Positions 51,560-60,897 of a stretch of 64,000 bases of DNA are shown here, piece by piece. The DNA comes from Selenomonas sputigena ATCC 35185 (GTDB taxonomy: Bacteria; Bacillota; Negativicutes; Selenomonadales; Selenomonadaceae): assembly GCF_000208405.1 (NCBI RefSeq), contig NC_015437.1, positions 1,791,501 through 1,855,500 of the forward strand, given 5' to 3'. A program made the translations under genes and the position numbers. The notes under the pieces were generated by a model. The model was given only the letters and a program-made list of their open reading frames with translations. It had not been told where the DNA came from and searched no databases. How positions within the stretch are numbered: the stretch's first letter is position 1; every line of letters starts with the position of its first letter.

Positions 51560-52021
51560 TTATTTCATATCTTCCGGCAGGTCAACGATCTCGTCAAGAT
51601 TCAGCATGATGATCAGTCGCGCATCAATGTTGCCGATGCTGTTGACAAAGCGGTTGCTCGTGCTGTCGCTGACGTCCTTCGCCGGATTGATGTCGCGTCC
51701 GGAGATGGTCAGCACTTCCGTCACGGCGTCGACGATCATGCCGATGGAGAACTCGCCGATCTTCATGATGATGATGCGTGTCGCATCCGTGTAGGGAGCG
51801 TCCTCAAGACCGATGCGGCGCTTGAGGTCGATGACGGGAAGAACGCTACCGCGCAGATTGATGACGCCCTTGATGTAGTCGGGGGCGAAGGGCACGCGCG
51901 TGATGTCCGTCAAAACCTTGATTTCCTGCACGTTCAAGATGTTGACGCCGTACTCTTCCTTCAAGAGCTTGAACGCGGCCACCTGAACGTCTTCCATGAT
52001 TGCCTTCTTTTCCTTAGCCAT
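51560..52021 (-). CDS. cheW: Chemotaxis adaptor CheW
   Basis: 153 residues, the two-barrel CheW fold. Typical segments: FKLLKEEYGVNILNVQEIKV, DYIKGVINLRGSVLPVIDLK (the INLRG motif that contacts receptor and CheA), and DAVTEVLTI. It links chemoreceptors to CheA. 15 nt downstream of cheA; strong GGGGGAGG ribosome site. Many products of this type begin without 'FxL' variation; nothing odd here. Confidence 0.96.
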   Translation of the reverse strand: MAKEKKAIMEDVQVAAFKLLKEEYGVNILNVQEIKVLTDITRVPFAPDYIKGVINLRGSVLPVIDLKRRIGLEDAPYTDATRIIIMKIGEFSIGMIVDAVTEVLTISGRDINPAKDVSDSTSNRFVNSIGNIDARLIIMLNLDEIVDLPEDMK

Positions 52022-52036
52022 GTCTAATCCTCCCCC

Positions 52037-54136
52037 TTACTGCTGCACGACCGTACCGACATCCAAAATCAAGGCGACACGGCCATCTCCGAGCACGGTG
52101 GCTCCGGAGAAGATCTTGAGTCCGGAAAGGAGTTTTCCGAGCGTCTTGATGACGATTTCCTGCTGACCGATAAGGTTGTCTACGACGATGCCCGCCTTGC
52201 GCTCGCCGACATATACGACGACGACGAAGATATCGTCGTTGTCCTCTTCCGTTGTGCGCGGCACCTGCAGCGCCGTGCTGAGGTTGATGATCGGGATGAT
52301 CTGCCCGCGCAGTACGATGACTGCCTGATTCTGCACCGTCTTGATGTCATCCGGATGGATGTTGATCGTGCTGTCGATCGAGCCGAGAGGAATCGCATAC
52401 ATCTCTTCCTGCACCTTGACGAGAAGCGCCTGGATGATGGCGAGCGTCAGCGGCAATTTGATCTTGAATACAGAGCCTTCATCAATCTTCGTCTCGACAT
52501 CGACATGACCGCCCAACGACTCGATCTTGCTGCGCACGACATCCATGCCCACGCCGCGTCCCGAAATATCCGTGATGTGATCGGCCGTGGAGAATCCCGG
52601 CGCAAAGATGATGCGCACAGCATCCGCATCGGAAAGCGCGTCGGCTTCATCCTGCGTATAGAGCCCCTTCTCCACTGCTTTTGCTCGAATCTTTTCGGCA
52701 TCGATGCCCGCGCCGTCGTCCGTGACCATGATGACGACATTATTTCCCTCGTGACGCGCGATGAGTCCAACCTCACCCGTGCGCGGCTTGCCCTTCTTCT
52801 CACGGTCGTCGGGATGCTCAACGCCATGATCGAGCGAGTTTCTCAGAAGGTGCATCAACGGATCGCCGATCTCGTCGATGACCGTACGATCGAGTTCGGT
52901 CTCCTCGCCCTCGACCGTGAGGTTGATGTCCTTGTTCAGCTCCTTCGCTATGTCGCGAACCATGCGCGGGAAGCGGTTGAACACCTGGCTGACGGGAACC
53001 ATGCGCACCTTCATGACGACGTTCTGCAAGTCCGTCGTCACGCGATCCATCTGCTCCAACGTCTCCGTCAGTTCCGGCATGCGGTTCGTCGTGCCGATCT
53101 GCTCAAGGCGCACCTTGTTGATGACGAGCTCGCCAACGAGGTTCATGAGGTTGTCGAGCTTCTCAATGTCAACGCGCACGGACTGGCTCGCGTGATGCTT
53201 CTTCTCTGCGGCCGCGGGCTTTGCGGCGGGCTTTGCTGCCGGTTTCGCCGCAGGCTTTGCCGCGGGCTTTGCCGCAGGAGGCGCCGCTGCAGGAGCGGGA
53301 GCGGCGGCCTGCGCCGGCTCTGCCGCTGCTGCCGGAGCAGGCGCAGGCGCGGGCGCTGCGAGATTGTCGGGGTCGACTTCCTCGATCTTCACCTCTTCCA
53401 ATTCGGAAACGGGTGCAAGTGCATCGGAAACCGCCTGCGTATCGGATGTCGTGACGAGAACGAGATCGAAATCATGATCGAACTTTTCCGCCTCCAGGTC
53501 TTCCGCGGGCGGAACCGACTTGATGACATCGCCGATCTCATCGAGGGCGTTCATGACCATGTAGGTGCGCGCTGCCTTCAAAAGGCATGTGTCAGCGAGC
53601 CTGATGTGTATGTGAAAGACGGCCATGCCGCCCTGCTTCGCCGCGCGCATCGCGTCCTTATCATCCTCGGTATAATCGAGCGAAGATGCGGGCGCTGCCT
53701 CGGCCGCCGGCGCCTCCGCTGCGGCCGGCGCCGCTTCCGCCTCCGGCTGCGGCTCGCCCTTGGAAATGGACGAGAGCTTCTTCACGAGGTCGGAAACGTC
53801 AACGAGATCCTCGGGGTCGCCGTTGCCAACGTTCTCGATCATCTCCTGCAAGGAGTCAAGGCACTTGAAGATCGTCTCAATGATGTCCTCTGTCACCTTG
53901 AGCTGGTTATTGCGGATGAGGTCGAGGACATCTTCCATCTCGTGCGTAAGTTCGGCGATCTTGTTGAACCCCATCGTCGCCGACATGCCTTTCAGCGTAT
54001 GCGCGTTACGAAAGATCTCGTTGACGACGGACACCTCGTTCGGGTCATTTTCGAGGCTCAGCAGACCATCGTTCAAGGACTGCAGATGTTCGCGCGACTC
54101 GTCCAAAAACATGTCCATGTACTGATTTGTTTCCAT
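52037..54136 (-). CDS. cheA: Chemotaxis histidine kinase CheA
   Basis: 699 residues in five domains. P1 HPt with phospho-His in FRNAHTLKGMSAT (about 45); P2 (about 160-260); a long Ala/Pro linker ending in five PAAK repeats (about 265-330); P3 dimerisation (VRVDIEKLDNLMNLVGELVI); P4 ATPase with LLRNSLDHGVEHP, DDGAGID and GRGVGMDVV; P5 CheW-like. It phosphorylates CheY. Start: ATG at 54136 after AGGGGGA. An unusual 194-nt gap separates it from the upstream PilZ gene. Confidence 0.97.
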   Translation of the reverse strand: METNQYMDMFLDESREHLQSLNDGLLSLENDPNEVSVVNEIFRNAHTLKGMSATMGFNKIAELTHEMEDVLDLIRNNQLKVTEDIIETIFKCLDSLQEMIENVGNGDPEDLVDVSDLVKKLSSISKGEPQPEAEAAPAAAEAPAAEAAPASSLDYTEDDKDAMRAAKQGGMAVFHIHIRLADTCLLKAARTYMVMNALDEIGDVIKSVPPAEDLEAEKFDHDFDLVLVTTSDTQAVSDALAPVSELEEVKIEEVDPDNLAAPAPAPAPAAAAEPAQAAAPAPAAAPPAAKPAAKPAAKPAAKPAAKPAAAEKKHHASQSVRVDIEKLDNLMNLVGELVINKVRLEQIGTTNRMPELTETLEQMDRVTTDLQNVVMKVRMVPVSQVFNRFPRMVRDIAKELNKDINLTVEGEETELDRTVIDEIGDPLMHLLRNSLDHGVEHPDDREKKGKPRTGEVGLIARHEGNNVVIMVTDDGAGIDAEKIRAKAVEKGLYTQDEADALSDADAVRIIFAPGFSTADHITDISGRGVGMDVVRSKIESLGGHVDVETKIDEGSVFKIKLPLTLAIIQALLVKVQEEMYAIPLGSIDSTINIHPDDIKTVQNQAVIVLRGQIIPIINLSTALQVPRTTEEDNDDIFVVVVYVGERKAGIVVDNLIGQQEIVIKTLGKLLSGLKIFSGATVLGDGRVALILDVGTVVQQ

Positions 54137-54330
54137 TTCAAATCCCCCTGTTTGTTTTCTGCCGCCTCCGGGCGTCTTGCTCATTGCAGTATCTGCGCAA
54201 GAGGCACAGCATGTCAGTTTGCTCCGCAACCTTCGCCAAGAGCCCTGGTACCAGCCAGGCAGAACGCGAATCGCGAATCACTTGCATCATTCTTTAATAT
54301 TCTTCGCCGTCACCGCCAAAAATCCTGCTT
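54137..54330 (-). other. Unexplained 194-nt leader before cheA
   Basis: The longest gap in the flagellar locus, where neighbours are mostly 0-36 nt apart. It holds a CCTGG/CCAGG hairpin (54,243-54,259), a tandem TCGCGAAT-type repeat (54,267-54,278) and other short complementary stretches. I see no gene, no clear sigma-70 or sigma-28 promoter, and no match to the GEMM c-di-GMP riboswitch pattern. Confidence 0.5.
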
Positions 54331-55014
54331 TTATTCCCGAGCGGGACTGTCAGGGTGCAGGGTGAGTTGGCGGCGCAGTTCACTGAAGACAAAGTGGACG
54401 ATCTTATTCATCGTTCCCCGGTCAAGCTCCAGAAAGTGCGCCCCGAGCTGCCAGCCGCGATCGCTCGGCTCAAGCGGCAGGGAGCGCACGATGCGAGCCA
54501 TGACGGACAGCGTGCCGATATTTGGGAAGTTCGTGAACACGATGGACGCGCGGCTGTTGACCTTGACGTGACGCGGCACGGCAAAGGAAATGCCGCCGCC
54601 GCTGACGTCCGTGGTGTGAAGCTTCATAAGCTCGCTCTCGCGCCCCTCCGTGTCGATGATCCGCACCTGAATCGGCAGGCGCACCATCGCACGCACAAAG
54701 CTGCGGTTCTGATGGCGCTCGACGACTTCCGGCTTCGTGATCATCCAGACAGGAATCGGATCGCGCGCTTTACCCTTGAATACGGAGAAAAATCGGTAGC
54801 GACATGCCTCGCCCACGGCAAGACCGTAAAGCTGCTCACCCGCCGCCGGTATGATGGGGCGGCGCTTTTCGTCCACGGGCATCGCGACGATCAATCGATC
54901 CGCAGTGATATCTTCTATGCGGCTCGTATATCTTATATCGTCATCTTCCAGGTAAAACTCAACCCTCTGCCCAATTTTCAACACCGTTGCCGCATTCATC
55001 AAATCGCCTGCCAT
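54331..55014 (-). CDS. PilZ-domain flagellar brake (YcgR-like)
   Basis: 227 residues. N-terminal YcgR domain (VLKIGQRVEFYLEDDD) and PilZ domain with RHQNRSFVRAMV (RxxxR) and TDVSGGGISF. Binding of c-di-GMP should slow or stop the flagellar motor. Within the flagellar locus, 18 nt after flhG. Start: ATG at 55014 (MAGDLMNAATV), 9 nt after GGGGAGG. Confidence 0.92.
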   Translation of the reverse strand: MAGDLMNAATVLKIGQRVEFYLEDDDIRYTSRIEDITADRLIVAMPVDEKRRPIIPAAGEQLYGLAVGEACRYRFFSVFKGKARDPIPVWMITKPEVVERHQNRSFVRAMVRLPIQVRIIDTEGRESELMKLHTTDVSGGGISFAVPRHVKVNSRASIVFTNFPNIGTLSVMARIVRSLPLEPSDRGWQLGAHFLELDRGTMNKIVHFVFSELRRQLTLHPDSPARE

Positions 55015-55031
55015 GGCAAGGCACCTCCCCA

Positions 55032-55961
55032 TCATCGTGTAAAATCAAGGAAATATTGCAGAAATGATTTCCAACCTTTTTTGACAAAGACCTTTTCCCC
55101 ATAGAGCATGGATCTCGCAATCGCTTTGATGCACTTTGCCGCAAGCGCGTCCGGATACGCCTCAAGAATCGGCTTTTGCTGACGTACCGCCTGGATCATC
55201 GTACGATCCTCGTAAATCGCCCCGAGGGATTGGATTTCCATGTGCAGGAAGCGCTCTGCCGTCTTCCTGAGCTTTTCCGCCACTTCGAGACCTTCTGCCT
55301 CGTCGTAGACACGATTGACAACGAGGCGCATGTTCGGCTTCGCCGCATACATGCTGTACGCCTTCATGACGGCATAAGCGTCGGTCATGGCCGTCGGCTC
55401 GGGCGTCGTCACGAGAAGCACCTCATCCGCCGCCAGGATAAAATCGAGGACGTTTCTGCCGATGCCCGCGCCTGTATCGATGAGGATGACGTCGGCCAAT
55501 TCCCCGCAGCCCGTGAGCTTTTCTTCGAGCAAATCCCGCTCGGCAGGCGTGAACTCGCCCGCCTGTTCCATGCCTGAGCCGCCCGAGATGTAGCGAAGCC
55601 CATAAGGCCCCTTCAAGATCACGTCATCGAGCACGACATCCTCATCCAAGAGATGCAGAAGATTGTATTTCGAAGAGGTTCCCAAAAGGACGTCGACATT
55701 CGCCATGCCGAGGTCAGCGTCGATGACAAGCGTCTTCTTTCCCTCGGCAAGAAAGGCGAGCGCAAGGTTCACGGTCAGGTTTGACTTGCCGACGCCGCCC
55801 TTGCCGCTCGTGACGGCAATGATGCGTGCGCCCTCCTTTGGCACGGGGCGCGCCGCGCTCGGCTCTGGCGCCTCCCGGGCAGCGTCCGTGCCGGAATCCG
55901 CAGCGGCAGAGTCCTTTTTGTTTTCTACGAGCTTTCGGAGGCTCGCTGCCTGATCCTGCAT
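55032..55961 (-). CDS. flhG: Flagellar number/placement ATPase FlhG (MinD-like)
   Basis: 309 residues. N-terminal DQAASLRKLVE is the FlhF-activating DQAxxLR motif; the deviant Walker A is TSGKGGVGKSNLTVNLA, followed by VIDADLGMANVDVLLG and LIDTGAGIG. It controls flagellar number and position with FlhF, whose gene is 3 nt upstream. About 35 linker residues separate the motif from the ATPase core. Confidence 0.94.
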   Translation of the reverse strand: MQDQAASLRKLVENKKDSAAADSGTDAAREAPEPSAARPVPKEGARIIAVTSGKGGVGKSNLTVNLALAFLAEGKKTLVIDADLGMANVDVLLGTSSKYNLLHLLDEDVVLDDVILKGPYGLRYISGGSGMEQAGEFTPAERDLLEEKLTGCGELADVILIDTGAGIGRNVLDFILAADEVLLVTTPEPTAMTDAYAVMKAYSMYAAKPNMRLVVNRVYDEAEGLEVAEKLRKTAERFLHMEIQSLGAIYEDRTMIQAVRQQKPILEAYPDALAAKCIKAIARSMLYGEKVFVKKGWKSFLQYFLDFTR

Positions 55962-55964
55962 AAT

Positions 55965-57701
55965 CTACCTCAAAAAAAGTTCCGCAAGCTTTCCGGCCTC
56001 TGCCGGCACAATGTCATCGGGAACGCTCTGTCCGTTCGTCAGATAGGAGAGCCGCATTTCTTTCCTGCGCAAGATGTTCAGGATGATGCCAAGGCTCTTC
56101 GTTTCATCCGTCTTCGTGAAGATCACCTTGTCGGGCTTGCAGACGGAGAACTTGTCGATGATGTCTTTCGCATCCTCATTCTTCGTCGTGGCGCTGAGGA
56201 CGAGATACTTCTCAATATTCTGGTTGACGGCAAGGAATTCCTTGAGTTCCGCCATCTGACGGCGGTTGTGCTGACTGCGCCCCGCCGTGTCGATGAGAAT
56301 CAGCTGCTTCTGGCGAAACTTCTGTATGGCTTCCTTGAGTTCATCAGGCGTATAGACGATGGCGATGGGAAGTCCGAGGATGTCGGCATACGTCTTGAGC
56401 TGCTCGACCGCCGATATGCGATATGTGTCCGCCGTAATGAACGCCGTGCTGATGCCCTTTTCCAAGACGCACTGCGCGGCGATCTTCGCGAGCGTCGTCG
56501 TCTTGCCGACGCCCGTCGGCCCCAAGAGAGCCGCGATCTTTCGCTTGCGGCTCTTGAGTTCAAGGCCGTCCGCCATCTGCACGTTGTCGGCGAGATACTT
56601 CGTCAGTCCGTCTAAAGCAAGCGGCGTATCCTTATCGGCCAGAATGGCTTCGGCGGGAAGCTGCAGCACGACGTCGTCGATGATGTCCGATTCGACCTCT
56701 TGCTGCTTCAGCACCTGCTGCAGGGACATCTCGTCTTCGGGCGTCTTTTCCTTGCTTACGACCTGGACGAGCATCGCTTTCATCTGAGCCAGCTCGTTCT
56801 GCAATTCCTCGATGGTTTCGCGCTGGCGCTCTTCCTCACTCTTGACGGACGGTGACTCGTCTTCTCGCCGCTTTTCCTGCGACGATGCCGCTTCGTCCTC
56901 CTCACGCTTCACTCTGCGCGAAGACGACGCCTCCCTTTCCACCTCTACTCCTGCAGCTTCTTTCGCTTCCGCCGCATGCACTTTTCTTCGCTTCGGCTGT
57001 GCAGGCTTCCTGCGCCGCGCCTTGCGTGCGGGCGACTCCTGCGGAGCTTCCCCGGCAGACGGCACGAGCGGCTGAAAGGGAGCTTCCGGCACCTTTCCCG
57101 AAGGAAACGATGGAACGAACGGCTCAGCCGAAGCATCATCAGGCGAGGCGGGCGCTGCTGCACGCGCCTGCCTCGCGGCCTCGGCAACCGCAGCTTCCGT
57201 GCCCGCCGTTCGGTAGCTCTTGGCTGCGCTCTGCGAAAGCCGCGGCTGCTGCATCGACTGCTGTGACTCTATCGGCAGAGGCTGCTGCATCGGCTGCATC
57301 GGCTGCGCGGACTGCATAAGCGGCGGCATAGGAGCAGCCGGCGGCCCTGTAGGAACTGGGACAGACACCTGCTGCGCGGGAGCAGCAGGCGCCGCTTGCG
57401 GCAGGGCAGCCGCATGACCTTGCGGCAGCGGCACCGCGCTCTTCGGCTTCGTTTCGCCGCCTGCCGCCTCCGCCTGCAGTTCGGCGAGCGTCGGCAGACG
57501 TTCAGGACGTTTCTTGGGCGGGCGGCGTGTCACCTCGTCGAGAGCCGCCGTCACCTCGAAGATTTCTTTTGCGCCATAGCCAAGGATGCCGCCCTTCTTT
57601 ATTTTTTTCGTATGCAGGATCACCGCGTCGTCGCCAAGCTCGTCTTTCACCTGAGCCATGGCGTCCTTCATCGTGGCGGCCTGAAACACCTTGATGCGCA
57701 A
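55965..57701 (-). CDS. flhF: Flagellar SRP-like GTPase FlhF
   Basis: 578 residues, long for the family (Bacillus about 366). N-terminal B domain (KVFQAATMKDAMAQVKDELG, GAKEIFEV), a low-complexity Pro/Gln/Ala then Arg/Lys/Glu-rich linker (about 60-310), and the NG GTPase with LLGPTGVGKTTTLAKIAA, FITADTYRISAVEQLKTYA, LIDTAGRS and VIFTKTDET. It recruits the flagellar base to its site. One base after flhA's stop; 3 nt before flhG. Confidence 0.95.
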   Translation of the reverse strand: MRIKVFQAATMKDAMAQVKDELGDDAVILHTKKIKKGGILGYGAKEIFEVTAALDEVTRRPPKKRPERLPTLAELQAEAAGGETKPKSAVPLPQGHAAALPQAAPAAPAQQVSVPVPTGPPAAPMPPLMQSAQPMQPMQQPLPIESQQSMQQPRLSQSAAKSYRTAGTEAAVAEAARQARAAAPASPDDASAEPFVPSFPSGKVPEAPFQPLVPSAGEAPQESPARKARRRKPAQPKRRKVHAAEAKEAAGVEVEREASSSRRVKREEDEAASSQEKRREDESPSVKSEEERQRETIEELQNELAQMKAMLVQVVSKEKTPEDEMSLQQVLKQQEVESDIIDDVVLQLPAEAILADKDTPLALDGLTKYLADNVQMADGLELKSRKRKIAALLGPTGVGKTTTLAKIAAQCVLEKGISTAFITADTYRISAVEQLKTYADILGLPIAIVYTPDELKEAIQKFRQKQLILIDTAGRSQHNRRQMAELKEFLAVNQNIEKYLVLSATTKNEDAKDIIDKFSVCKPDKVIFTKTDETKSLGIILNILRRKEMRLSYLTNGQSVPDDIVPAEAGKLAELFLR

Positions 57702-59774
57702 TTAAATTCTCACCGTCCCAAGAATCTGAAGTTCAACCGTCTGCTCGATTTCCGCATGAGAGAGTACGACAAGCCCCTGCACGGAGCGTTCGACAAGCTG
57801 CCGGAAGTAGGTGCGCACGGCAGGGCTTGTGAGCACGATCGGTTCGTAGCCCATGTTCGTAAGCTTCGGCAGTTCCGCATTGAGTGACGCCAAGAGGCGC
57901 TGCATCGCATCGGGATCGAGACTGACGTAAGAGCCGTGTTCCGTGCGCTGCACCGCGCCGGCGATGTGGTTTTCCAATCCCGGGTCGAGCGTGATGCACG
58001 GCAGCACGTTGTTCTGCACATACTGCTGCGAGATCTGACGCGCGAGTGCATGGCGCACATACTCGGTGAGGATGTCCGTGTCCTTTGTCGCGCGCCCGTA
58101 GTCGGAGAGCACTTCGAGAATCGTCTCCATGTCGCGTATGGAAACGCGCTCCGCCAGGAGGTTTGCGAGAACCTTCTGTACCTCGCCGACGACGAGAACC
58201 TCGGGCACGACCTCGTCGACGAGCGCCGGATTCGTCTTCTTCAAGTTGTCGAGGAGATTCTGCGTCTCCTGACGTCCGAGGATCTCCGCCGCATGCATCT
58301 TGATGACTTCTGTCAGATGCGTCGCGAGCACGGATACGGCATCGACGACCGTATAGCCGTTGAGCTCTGCCTGCTCGCGCTGATCTTCGGCAATCCACAG
58401 TGCAGGAAGACCGAAGGCCGGCTCCGTCGTCTCGATACCCGGCACTTCTTCGAACACCGTGCCCGAGTTCATCGCGAGGTAATGATCGAGCATGAGCTCG
58501 CCGCGTGCTGTCTCGATTCCCTTGAGTTTGATGATGTAGTTGTTCGGCTTGATCTGTATGTTGTCGCGGATGCGGATCGTCGGCACGACGAGTCCAAGTT
58601 CCAACGCGCACTGTCGTCGAATCATGACGATGCGTTCCAAAAGATCGCCGCCCTGCCCCGTGTCGACGAGCGGTATAAGGCTGTAGCCGATCTCAAGCTC
58701 CATCGGGTCAACCTGCAGCAGATTGACGATGTTCTCAGGCTTCGTGGCGTCCGCCTTCGCCTTCTCCGCCTTCTTCTGCTCGGGCACTTCCTCGACCGCC
58801 TTCTCCGAGCCCTTGAGGCGGCGCGCCGCGATGAAGCACAGGACGGAAAGCGCACCGAGGGGGATTCCCGGCATACCAGGAACGATGGCGAGAAACAGCA
58901 ACACACCGCTGACGATGTAGAAGATGCGGCTGCGGTTGAAGAGCTGCAGCGCCACGTCGAGTCCGAGGTTGCCCTTCGAGGACGCCGAGCGCGTGACGAG
59001 TATGCCCGTTGCCGTCGAGATCATCAGCGCCGGAATCTGACTGACGAGACCCTCGCCGACCGTTAGCAGCGTATAGCTCTGCAGAGCCTGCAGCGCCGTC
59101 ATGTTGCGCGTCAGCATGCCGATGACGAAACCGCCCGTAATGTTGATGATGATGATGATGATGGCCGCGATGGCATCGCCCTTGACGAACTTCGAAGCAC
59201 CATCCATCGCACCGTAGAAGTCCGCTTCCTGCTGGATCTTCAAGCGGCGCTTGCTCGCCTCGACATCCGTGATGGCTCCCTGATTCAAGTCGGCATCGAT
59301 CGCCATCTGCTTGCCCGGCATCGCGTCGAGAGTGAAGCGCGCCGACACCTCCGCGACGCGCTCCGCGCCCTTCGTGATGACAATAAACTGGATGATGATG
59401 AGAATGACGAAGATGATGAAGCCGACGAGCGCATTGCCGCCGACGACGAAGTTGCCGAATGCCATGATGACATCGCCTGCATAGCCGTTCAACAAGATCA
59501 GTCTCGTAGCTGATATGTTGAGGGCAAGTCGAAACAGCGTCGTCACGAGGAGCAGCGATGGGAATACGGAAAAATCAAGAGCCTCCACATTGTAGATCGT
59601 CACCATGACGATGACGAGCGCCAGCGTGATGTTCACGCAGATCAACAAATCAAGAAGAGCCGTAGGCAACGGAATGATCATCATGATGACGATCGTGACG
59701 ATTGCCACAGCTATGAAAATGTCGCTGTATTTCGTTATGAATCCATTGGAAAGCGTCGGATTTTCTGTCGCCAT
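57702..59774 (-). CDS. flhA: Flagellar export gate protein FlhA
   Basis: 690 residues: eight membrane segments (1-310), a linker and a cytoplasmic domain. Landmarks: PLPTALLDLLICVNITLALV, FVITKGAERVAEVSARFTLD with DAMPGKQMAID (FHIPEP region), and ESGTVFEEVPGIETTEPAFG-like substrate region (here MNSGTVFEEVPG). It forms the nonameric export gate ring. Start: ATG at 59774. 36 nt after flhB. Confidence 0.97.
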   Translation of the reverse strand: MATENPTLSNGFITKYSDIFIAVAIVTIVIMMIIPLPTALLDLLICVNITLALVIVMVTIYNVEALDFSVFPSLLLVTTLFRLALNISATRLILLNGYAGDVIMAFGNFVVGGNALVGFIIFVILIIIQFIVITKGAERVAEVSARFTLDAMPGKQMAIDADLNQGAITDVEASKRRLKIQQEADFYGAMDGASKFVKGDAIAAIIIIIINITGGFVIGMLTRNMTALQALQSYTLLTVGEGLVSQIPALMISTATGILVTRSASSKGNLGLDVALQLFNRSRIFYIVSGVLLFLAIVPGMPGIPLGALSVLCFIAARRLKGSEKAVEEVPEQKKAEKAKADATKPENIVNLLQVDPMELEIGYSLIPLVDTGQGGDLLERIVMIRRQCALELGLVVPTIRIRDNIQIKPNNYIIKLKGIETARGELMLDHYLAMNSGTVFEEVPGIETTEPAFGLPALWIAEDQREQAELNGYTVVDAVSVLATHLTEVIKMHAAEILGRQETQNLLDNLKKTNPALVDEVVPEVLVVGEVQKVLANLLAERVSIRDMETILEVLSDYGRATKDTDILTEYVRHALARQISQQYVQNNVLPCITLDPGLENHIAGAVQRTEHGSYVSLDPDAMQRLLASLNAELPKLTNMGYEPIVLTSPAVRTYFRQLVERSVQGLVVLSHAEIEQTVELQILGTVRI

Positions 59775-59810
59775 GCTGTTCTTGCTCCTCTATCCCTAGG
59801 AAACCTCTCA

Positions 59811-60893
59811 TCAAGCAAATTTTTTCTTCTTCAATCGGTAGACGTAAGCGAGCACCTCTGCAACCGCTTGGTAAAGTTCGGGCGGCACGATGCCTCCGAC
59901 ATCCACCGCTGCATAGAGCGCCCGCGCCAGAGGCTTGTTCTCCACGATTGTCACGCGGTGTTCTCTCGCGATATCCTTGATCTTCTGCGCGACGAGATCC
60001 TGCCCCTTGGCAACGACTTCCGGCGCTTTCATGCCCGCTTTGTACTTCAAGGCGACGGCATAATGCGTCGGGTTCGTCACGATGACGTCGGCTTCCGGCA
60101 CTTCCTTCATCATGCGGTTCATCGCCATCTGCTGCTGCTTCTGGCGAATCTTGCCCTTGATCTGCGGATCGCCTTCCGTCTGCTTGAACTCTTCCTTGAT
60201 GTCCTGCTTGCTCATCTTGAGATCCTGCGTCGTCTGCCATTTCTGATAGGCGAAATCCGCTGCCGCCATGACAAAGTAGACGATGATGATCTGAAATACG
60301 AGCGAGAAGATGATATCGCCCATGCGCGCCATGCTGCTCTTGAGATCGAGATAGATGAACTCCGGCATGTGCATGATCTCTCCGGACAAATAGACGTAGA
60401 GAAACGCGCCGATGATCGCGATCTTCAGCAGGGACTTCAGCAGTTCCACGATGGAGCGCTTCGAGAAGATGCGCCCGAATCCCGTGATGGGATTGAGCTT
60501 ATCCAGTTTGAAAGAAAGCGGCTCTGTCGTGAACATGAAGCCGACCTGGTAGAAATTGATGGCCAGCCCCATGACGAGAATGGCGATCATCACAGGAAAC
60601 GCCGTCTTCGCCAGAACGATCATCCCATCGATGATGAGGCGCATGACCGTTTCCGCATCGACTGTCTGGTTCATGTTCGCATAGATATGAACCGTGTACG
60701 TCTCGATCTCCGTGAGAATCGTGCTGCCGAGCGCGCGCATCACGAAGAAGCCCGCCAACAGCACGAAGGCGCCGCTGAGCTCCTGGCTTCTTGCGACCTG
60801 CCCCTTCTGCCGCGCATCGTTGCGCCGCTTCGCCGTAGGCTCTTCCGTCTTCTCTCCGGCAAAGAGCTGGAGGTCGAAGACGAACTCGGGCAT
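59811..60893 (-). CDS. flhB: Flagellar export switch protein FlhB
   Basis: 360 residues. N-terminal EKTEEPTAKRRNDARQKGQV, four membrane segments, and the autocleavage site VTNPTHYAVALKYK (Asn-Pro-Thr-His). It switches export specificity from hook to filament. Start: ATG at 60893; the ribosome site is weak and the fliR stop is only 4 nt upstream, so it is translationally coupled. Upstream in-frame sequence belongs to fliR in another frame. Confidence 0.96.
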   Translation of the reverse strand: MPEFVFDLQLFAGEKTEEPTAKRRNDARQKGQVARSQELSGAFVLLAGFFVMRALGSTILTEIETYTVHIYANMNQTVDAETVMRLIIDGMIVLAKTAFPVMIAILVMGLAINFYQVGFMFTTEPLSFKLDKLNPITGFGRIFSKRSIVELLKSLLKIAIIGAFLYVYLSGEIMHMPEFIYLDLKSSMARMGDIIFSLVFQIIIVYFVMAAADFAYQKWQTTQDLKMSKQDIKEEFKQTEGDPQIKGKIRQKQQQMAMNRMMKEVPEADVIVTNPTHYAVALKYKAGMKAPEVVAKGQDLVAQKIKDIAREHRVTIVENKPLARALYAAVDVGGIVPPELYQAVAEVLAYVYRLKKKKFA

Positions 60894-60897
60894 CTCG

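Noticed and set aside
54137-54330. A c-di-GMP riboswitch before cheA
   Set aside because: Looked for the GEMM core pattern and its tetraloop receptor by eye; not present. Kept only as an unexplained leader.
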